DNA from: Euptelea pleiosperma | Lineage: Eukaryota; Streptophyta; Magnoliopsida; Ranunculales; Eupteleaceae | NCBI GenBank assembly: GCA_035048495.1 | Contig: CM068541.1 | Coordinates: 18,809,883-18,873,882 of the forward strand | Length of the DNA: 64,000 nucleotides | Direction of reading: 5' to 3' | Shown: one piece after another, positions 58,801 through 64,000 of the stretch | How the letters are laid out: the number at the start of each line of letters is the position of its first letter | How positions within the stretch are numbered: position 1 is the stretch's first letter | Notes under the pieces: generated by a model | The model's input: the letters and a program-made list of their open reading frames with translations, nothing else | Database searches by the model: none | What the model was told of the DNA's origin: nothing | Translations under genes and position numbers: made by a program

Positions 58801-60853
58801 AGTTGGTGATGTCCCGTTGTTAGCTTCAAAGGCGGATCGGAGGTTATGGAGATGGGACTCGAAGGGTGTGTTCTATGTAAAGTCGTTTCATTCTCATATT
58901 AGATCGGAGTGGCAGAGTACTTTTCCTGCGGCTCTAGTGTGAGGGCTCCTATTCTGTCTAGAGTGTCTTTTTTCGTTTGGATGGCTATGTTGAACAAGAT
59001 TTTGATTGTGGAACACCTGTCGAGTAGGGGAATGATGTTACCAAACAGGTGCTCTTTGAGCAAGTCCAATGCAGAGACAATTGACCATTTGATGATTCAC
59101 TGCCCATTCTCTCTTGCCATTTGGCAAGCCTTCTTTTCCCTCTTCAAGGTTGATTAAGTGGTGCCAAAGTAGGTGTGCATCTTAGTCCAAGGTTTCTCGC
59201 TGGAGGTCTTCAGAGGGAGAGCTAGATACCTATGGCCATCCTTCCATTTGCAATCTTATGGGCTATATGGAAAGAGAGGAATGCGAGAATTCTTTGGGGG
59301 AAGGAATAAGATATTCCCAAAGTTTGGTTGAAGGTTAAAGTTTTATTGTACCTTTGGTCCTCTATGTCTTCAGTCTTTCAGAGTTTAAAGGATATTTTTT
59401 CTGAGGATTTTGAGTTTAGATGGGACGAGCTTCTAGGTGGCTCTACTTCCAATTGAAGTGTTTTGTTTTGCTTTTTAGTGGGGCCCTTCCTAGAAGTCCT
59501 CCCTTCTTGTATTCTGCGGGTTTCTCCTTATTTAATCTATACTATTTAAAGTGTTGCTTTTTAGATGGGACGAGCTTCTAGGTGGCTGGACTTCCACTTG
59601 AAGTGTTTTGTTTTGCTTTTTAGTGAGGCCCTCTTTTGGAGGTCCTCCCTTCGTGTATTATGTGGGTTTCTCCTTATTTAATCCGTACTACTTATAAAAA
59701 AATGGATGTTAGTCGATTTCAGCACTTAGTAGGGAAATTAATCGTCATTCGAGTGAGCAACAATAGACTTCTTTCTTCGCCAAGTCACAAGTTACCACTC
59801 ACCATCGTGCAGTAACCAGAAGTGGACCATCTATTAGTAATAGATCTAGTCTAGTCTGCAGCTGTCAAAGTCTCTACACGCATGTGGCCATTCTATTTAA
59901 AAAATAAGCCTTTCCCAAGGCATCCTTTCAGATAGCGTAAAACTCTCAAAGATGCATCATGATGGGTCGAGCAAGGTACATGCATAAACTGGTTGATGAC
60001 ACTCACAGCATAAGCAATGTCAAGCCTCATCAGAGCAAATAGAGTTGAGTTTTGATCGATGGCACATGATATTTGTGAGTCACTTTGGTTAGAGTTGTTA
60101 CTACATGAGTTGGCTTGTCCCCCACCTCTTCCGTTGTCCTTATATTGTGATAATAAGGCGACAATCAGCATTGCTCATAATCCGGTTCAGCATGATCGCA
60201 CCAAGAACATTAAGGTTGATTGTCACTTTATCAGGAAAAAAGTCACTTAAGAAAATTAGAACTTTCGACTTGTTAAGACTTATCCTACCATGTCCCTCTT
60301 TGGTTGGGCATGACTCCTTTTCTGAATTCCCTAGATTTTTCTATTGGATTAGTCATTTTGCTTTTTAAACTTAGTATCGTGTTTATAAGGGTCACACGCC
60401 CCATAAATCAAACACATGTGTTCTTCATTGTGATTTTCAAGCTCCAAAGTTTGATAGAGAATACTCTTCAACAATTATCAGTTCTTTGTGTCTTTCTTGT
60501 TAGGCGCATGAACCATAAGGTAGTTCTTGGTTCAAGGATCTAACCTTCCAGTGAATATGTGTTCCCTCAAACCTAGTATAGTTGGAGGTTTCTGTCCCTG
60601 GTGCCGAAGAAATTCTTGCAGAAGATTTCTCATTTTGAATGCTTCTTCCATATAGTTGTCCTGCAAAACCAACTACTAAGTAAACGAAATTCATCAAGCC
60701 ATTCAAATTTAAATAACAAAATCCAATACATACTTGGTTCATATCAATAGTTTGAAGAGCATCACCACGGGTGAAAATTATAGCATGGTTTTGGTTCTCA
60801 GGCTTTCCTTCTCCAATATTGGGTGGACCAGGAAGCTTTATGCGATATATCTC
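52833..60853 (-). CDS. Callose synthase (glucan synthase-like, GT48), 3' half; CalS7-like
   Basis: Eight exons in coding order: 60853-60734, 60660-60545, 56738-56655, 56383-56271, 56185-55956, 55011-54163, 53323-53138 and 53063-52833 (stop TAG). All junctions have GT/AG and keep frame; the sum is 1,929 nt, 642 residues plus stop. Callose synthase makes beta-1,3-glucan from UDP-glucose at the plasma membrane. The first exons hold the GT48 catalytic part: HAIIFTRGDALQTIDMNQ, DNYMEEAFKMRNLL, TILGLREHIFTGS, FHYGHPDLFDRVFH, GKGRDVGLNQISKFEAK and NGNSEQTLSRDIYRLG. The 849-nt exon and the last two encode the C-terminal membrane segments, ending FLFNEAFSRRLQIQRI. From memory it is closest to CalS7/GSL7 (phloem, sieve-plate callose); subgroup less certain than family. 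A full protein is about 1,900 residues, so the 5' two thirds lie beyond the right edge or across a large intron. No frameshift seen, so it looks functional. Confidence 0.9.
53324..54162 (-). other. Callose synthase intron (0.84 kb)
   Basis: Between the exons ending ..FSLVK and starting AMNEG; donor GTAACA, acceptor TATACAG. No insertion recognised. Confidence 0.6.
55639..55860. mobile_element. PIF/Harbinger-like MITE in a callose synthase intron
   Basis: Ends GAGGGTGTTTGG and CCAAACACCCCC are inverted repeats with one mismatch. The flanks are CAA and TAA, consistent with a decayed 3-bp TWA duplication. The ends resemble those of the 45097-45381 element. It lies in the intron 55012-55955. Confidence 0.75.
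58440..58770 (+). mobile_element. Copia gag fragment
   Basis: Frames read LDGTNYFDG.., then MAIHGRRKVGYLNGKLTQPS, DPKYDQRDAENSLVMSWVLH and QTYSQAQNNARVY. This is the N-terminal gag of copia elements (GR.K..YL.G, W.AENS.V.SWL). At least one frame change and two stops. Lies antisense within the callose synthase intron. Confidence 0.8.
58771..59700 (+). mobile_element. LINE (L1-type) 3' end, zf-RVT domain, duplicated 3' tail
   Basis: 58780-59157 reads SLLARVGDVPLLASKADRR and FFVWMAMLNKILIVEHLSSR, then CSLSKSNAETIDHLMIHCPF and WQAFF. This is the reverse-transcriptase zinc-binding domain (zf-RVT) that closes plant LINE ORF2. Further LAILWAIWKERNAR-like sequence follows near 59255. The 3' UTR occurs twice in tandem (about 59415-59548 and 59568-59695), each with GGACGAGCTTCTAGGTGGCT and a TTTCTCCTTATTTAAT end; the second ends in AAAAAAA. 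It is 5'-truncated, as is usual for LINEs. Confidence 0.8.
59701..60250 (+). mobile_element. Copia RT end and RNase H with an internal inversion
   Basis: Plus strand 59703-59745 reads MDVSRFQHLVGKLI, the end of copia reverse transcriptase. Minus strand 60050 to about 59750 reads DIAYAVSVINQFMHVPCST and RVLRYLKGCLGKGLFFK, then NGHMRVE and WSTSGYCTMV. Plus strand then resumes at 60057 with MAHDICESLWLELLLHE, CDNKATISIAHNPV and a stop. The order is that of one element in which about 300 bp has been flipped. Confidence 0.8.
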
Positions 60854-62340
60854 CTACACAAGGCAACAATTCACAATTCATAAACATGTAATAAAAATTC
60901 TAGTTCCACGTAAAGAATCATTTAGATTTCCTCAAAATGGATGCATTGGTTAAGAGAATAAGTTTATTTGTTATATTAAGTTTAAGAGGATCCATACTCT
61001 GGGCAATCAATAGATTTCAGTCCCTACAAAGATAGCGTTTTACTTGTAGAAGCTGAGGTACTGTGAATGTGGCCAATTCAAATGTTTTTTGTCAAATGGA
61101 CAATCCAAATTTGCCACACTACAAACCCACATGGCAAGAAAGCCTCGTATTAACAGGGTATAAAATATGCAGTGTCAATCTACGCTAACTTTCGCTTATA
61201 TTTAAAGAATTAACTATTACAAGGACAAAGGCATTCAAACAATTTCACAAAGATAGCAACAAGGTCTACTTTTAATGAGATTATCATCATATCATCATTT
61301 AAGATGCTTTATCCCACTATTTGGGGTTGGCAACATGAATCCAGTTTTGCCATTCAATTATATCTAATGCTATATCCTCTGATAAGGAGAATGAAGTGTG
61401 ATGTTTTACCATGTACGACGAAGACTGATGATGTCACCAATGAGAAGGAACGTGCAAGTTGAAGGCTCTTAACTGGCAAGGGGAAGGCCAAAAAGAACGC
61501 ACGTTGATGTAGTGAAAAAGATTTGAAGGAACTGGCCTTAACCTATGTTACCAAGGTACTTCAAAATGGGTGTCTATTTATATTGGATACTTCAATTAGA
61601 AGTGTAAATGTGATATCCACAACAAATCGGTTCTCTATCATTGTTATTAGGCAACACAAGCCTTAGAGGAAAAACTTAGCACAAGATAGAATTGAACAGA
61701 GTAAATAAGATTTGTGTGGATATGTATACATGCGAAAAGTCTAAAAATGAGTTAAACTTGATCTAGACCAAGCAAAGTGGTGGCCTAGGCATCCTGTAGG
61801 CAAAACTTTGACTACAATGATTTAATTAAAAATGTTAAAAAATCTAAAAATTCAGATTTCTAGCCAAATCGTGTCGCTATATGGTTATGACCTACTCAAG
61901 TGATCAATGTTTTTTGGCTTTTAAATACTAAGGTTACTTTATTATTAAACATCGATTTATGTTTAACTTCAACTCTCGGATTCTCAAATATGTTTTTCAG
62001 CATGTAACATTTGTTATTGATTTAAATTTCCTTATTCTAAAAGGTTGTTTATTGTCTAAGTGTGCTTTCATGATTATTTATCATTTCTAAAATTTTAATG
62101 CATGTTTTCAATGGTTTCAATAATGTTCCATTATTTCCAAATTTTACAAGATTCCATAGACTTTCACGACATGCTTCCACTTTCGGAGGGATCAAAACAT
62201 ATACATTGCAGACACCAGCATTTAAACTGTAGTCTGTAGTGGCACGACCATGCTATGATAGCAAGTTGAATTTTCTTTGTAAGTACAAGCCGAAAGAATT
62301 GAATAGGAAAGATGAATTGAAGAGGAAAGATGAGAAAAAG
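60854..62340. other. Intron or spacer without a recognised exon
   Basis: Upstream (5' side) of the first visible callose synthase exon. The acceptor GTGTAG at 60854 shows an intron begins here on the minus strand, but I found no further callose synthase exon up to 64000. AT-rich; nothing else recognised. Confidence 0.45.
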
Positions 62341-63094
62341 AAGAAGCATTGGTCAGTTAAAAAATTATAAAATTCCCCTTATTAATGCAATTTGGGGTTT
62401 TGAAATTAACCCTAAACAATGTAATAAGAAGAATAGCACAAGTAAACAATAAGAAATCTCAATTCTAGGGCTTAAACAAGGTATCCTAAAAGAGAAAATA
62501 AGAGAAGGACAACTTCAATTTTAAAACTCAGAATTTCACTTAAAAACACTCTTCATGTCACTATTCACAGGCCCATCATTATAGAAGTTCCCTCTTCTCA
62601 AACTTCAACCTCCTAAACAAAAAAGACACTTACTAAATAACCTACTCCTAAAACTCTTTCACATAACTTACTACCACAAATTAGAAATAAAATCAGACTT
62701 CCCAAATAAGACTCCTATTACAACTAGGACCTACCAAAAATCAAATCAAATAAACCCAAATAAATTGAAACCTTTTATACTCCATTAACCCCTCTAAAAC
62801 TGATCTCAACCATCAATTTAGAACCCTAGAGAACCTCTAAAATTAGAAACTAAATTAGCTGTATGTATCAGATACTCTGGTTTCTCGGTTTAACAGTCCA
62901 AGGCATAGGACACTTCAGTCCCTTATTTCCTAATTCTCCTCTTGTTCTTTTTCGAAAGCCGTTTACAGTTTTTTTCCTCCATATGGACTTGTAATGGTTG
63001 AAGTTTCAGCTCCATCAAACAACTCTACATCGAGATATAGCTCTTCAAACATCCGATTCTGCTAGGCTGTTTTTCTATATTGCAGCTGCATCAA
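62341..63094 (-). mobile_element. Possible gypsy 3' LTR
   Basis: On the minus strand, TGATGCAGCTGCAATATAG (from 63094) follows the end of the gypsy reading frame and could be the LTR start. The other end is not identified. Inference from position only. Confidence 0.35.
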
Positions 63095-64000
63095 TCTACC
63101 CTGGTTGAACAGAACTCGTCCTCAAGTTTGATGCATCATCATTGGCATGATACTTGTACAAATCAACTACATTAAAAATATTAGAGGCCACCATATTTGC
63201 TGGCAACTCGATCTGATATGCATTGTTCTCGATCCTCTTCAACACCTTGAATAGTCTTGCTTTCTGATTATTGAGGCATGGAAAGGAAATTTACACTTTA
63301 ATCCTTATCAGATTTGAGAGTTCTTTCATTCTTTGATCTAAGATCACTTTCACACCCTCATGGTAAAGGTATAAGTGTTCTTTTCCCATTGTGGATAATA
63401 TGCTTATCATATTGCCATGGCCAACCCAACAACTGACATGCATCCATAGGAACTACATCACACCATATGCTGTCTTTATAGTGTTTTGCAATCGATAAAG
63501 AAACCAAACTATGTTTAGAAACTATAACCAAATTACTCTTTTTAAACCATGCAATCTTGTACCGCTTCAAATGGGTTTCATTTTTCAAATTCAGCTTGTG
63601 TACCATCTCTTATGAGACGATATTCTCGCAGATCCCTCCATCAGTAATGGATTGCAGATTTTCCATTATAAGTACACCGATTGTGGAAGATATTATTGCA
63701 CAACCAGTCTTCTTCCTCAATTCACGGAGAAATCATGCTTCACTGGATCACCAAAGCTTCCCTATGGTTACTAAATGTAGCTTCTTCTTCTTCATCAATT
63801 GGTTCCTGATCGTAAATGGGTTCTCCTTCGATGCCTACTTGAGGTTCTTCTACTGCCACTTTGGTGGAAAGATGGACATCTTGTCGATTTGGACATTGGG
63901 CTGACAAGTGTAAAACATCAAGACACTTGAAACACTTCAACACATTACCACCTTGGTTGTTAGGACGACTAGGACTAGCACCATCACCATCTTTTTCTTG
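63095..64000 (-). mobile_element. Ty3/gypsy element, internally deleted (gag, protease, integrase tail)
   Basis: Minus strand, running off the right edge. 63943-63740 reads CFKCLDVLHLSAQCPN, a gag zinc knuckle (CX2C..H..C) with an acidic tail. 63606-63358 reads YKIAWFKK, SLSIAKHYKDSIWCDVVPMD and LLGWPWQYDKHIIHNG, the protease region (CDVIPMD, LGRPWQYD signature). Then 63290-63110 reads KVLKRIENNAYQIELP and NIFNVVDLYKYH, the C-terminal end of integrase. Reverse transcriptase, RNase H and most of integrase are missing, so the element has lost about 3 kb. It may lie in an intron of the callose synthase gene. Confidence 0.8.

Larger units (their letters stand above)
56739..60544 (-). other. Large TE-filled callose synthase intron (3.8 kb)
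   Basis: Between exon ..HIFTG (ending 60545) and exon S-VSSLAWFMS (starting 56738). The codon for Ser is split AG/T across it. It holds copia gag, LINE and copia RT/RNase H debris on the opposite strand to the gene (58440-60250). No additional callose synthase exon is required or found here. Confidence 0.8.

Overview
This is nuclear DNA of a flowering plant. The evidence is a spliced callose synthase gene with plant-type introns, a B3-domain (DUF313) gene, fragments of a plastid-type chaperonin-10, folylpolyglutamate synthase and neutral ceramidase, and a dense layer of plant transposons (Ty1/copia, Ty3/gypsy, LINE, MULE and PIF/Harbinger MITEs, large solo LTRs). Long TE-filled introns and AT-rich spacers suggest a large, repeat-rich genome. 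I cannot name the species, and anything finer than 'angiosperm, not obviously a grass' would be a guess. There is no operon-like organisation, and I saw no rRNA, tRNA gene or CRISPR array.

Layout. 0-3.2 kb: spacer with degenerate tandem repeats. 3.2-3.8 kb: a small expressed-looking ORF with weak resemblance to SIAMESE-related CDK inhibitors. 4.1-5.4 kb: a minus-strand chaperonin-10 remnant and a shortened duplicate of the 16.5-19.9 kb region. 5.7-8.6 kb: solo LTR A (5-bp TSD GGTAG). 9.24-9.70 kb: a fold-back MULE-like element (9-bp TSD) with CT/GA arms. 11.0-11.75 kb: an intact single-exon B3/DUF313 gene. 12-21 kb: a gene-fragment graveyard holding one exon of a conserved WD40-like plant protein, four exons of a folylpolyglutamate synthase pseudogene and one exon of a neutral ceramidase. 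22.4-26.2 kb: solo LTR B, same family as A (TSD TTGAC). 27.8-28.6 kb: a short LTR with a polypurine tract on one side and a primer-binding site on the other, followed by a histone-H1-tail-like fragment. 30.4-32.0 kb: a frameshifted plant Transposase_24 (Ptta/En/Spm) gene. 32.7-40.5 kb: stacked MITEs interrupted by two more solo LTRs (TSDs TGTGG and GGCCC). 41-42.3 kb and 44.8-52 kb: decayed copia elements. 52.8-60.9 kb: the 3' half of a callose synthase gene on the minus strand, one intron of which holds copia plus LINE debris. 63-64 kb: an internally deleted gypsy element.

Only two loci look like functional host genes: the B3 gene and callose synthase. The callose synthase gene runs off the right edge; eight in-frame exons (1,929 nt, 642 residues plus stop) are in the window. 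The small 3.5 kb ORF is a third, uncertain candidate. The rest is transposon biology. The most notable signals are four solo LTRs with exact TSDs, MITEs nested in one another, a clean inversion inside a copia element, an LTR family with a pol III box pair at a conserved position, and a concentration of broken host-gene exons at 4-21 kb that may reflect transposon-mediated capture or segmental duplication.
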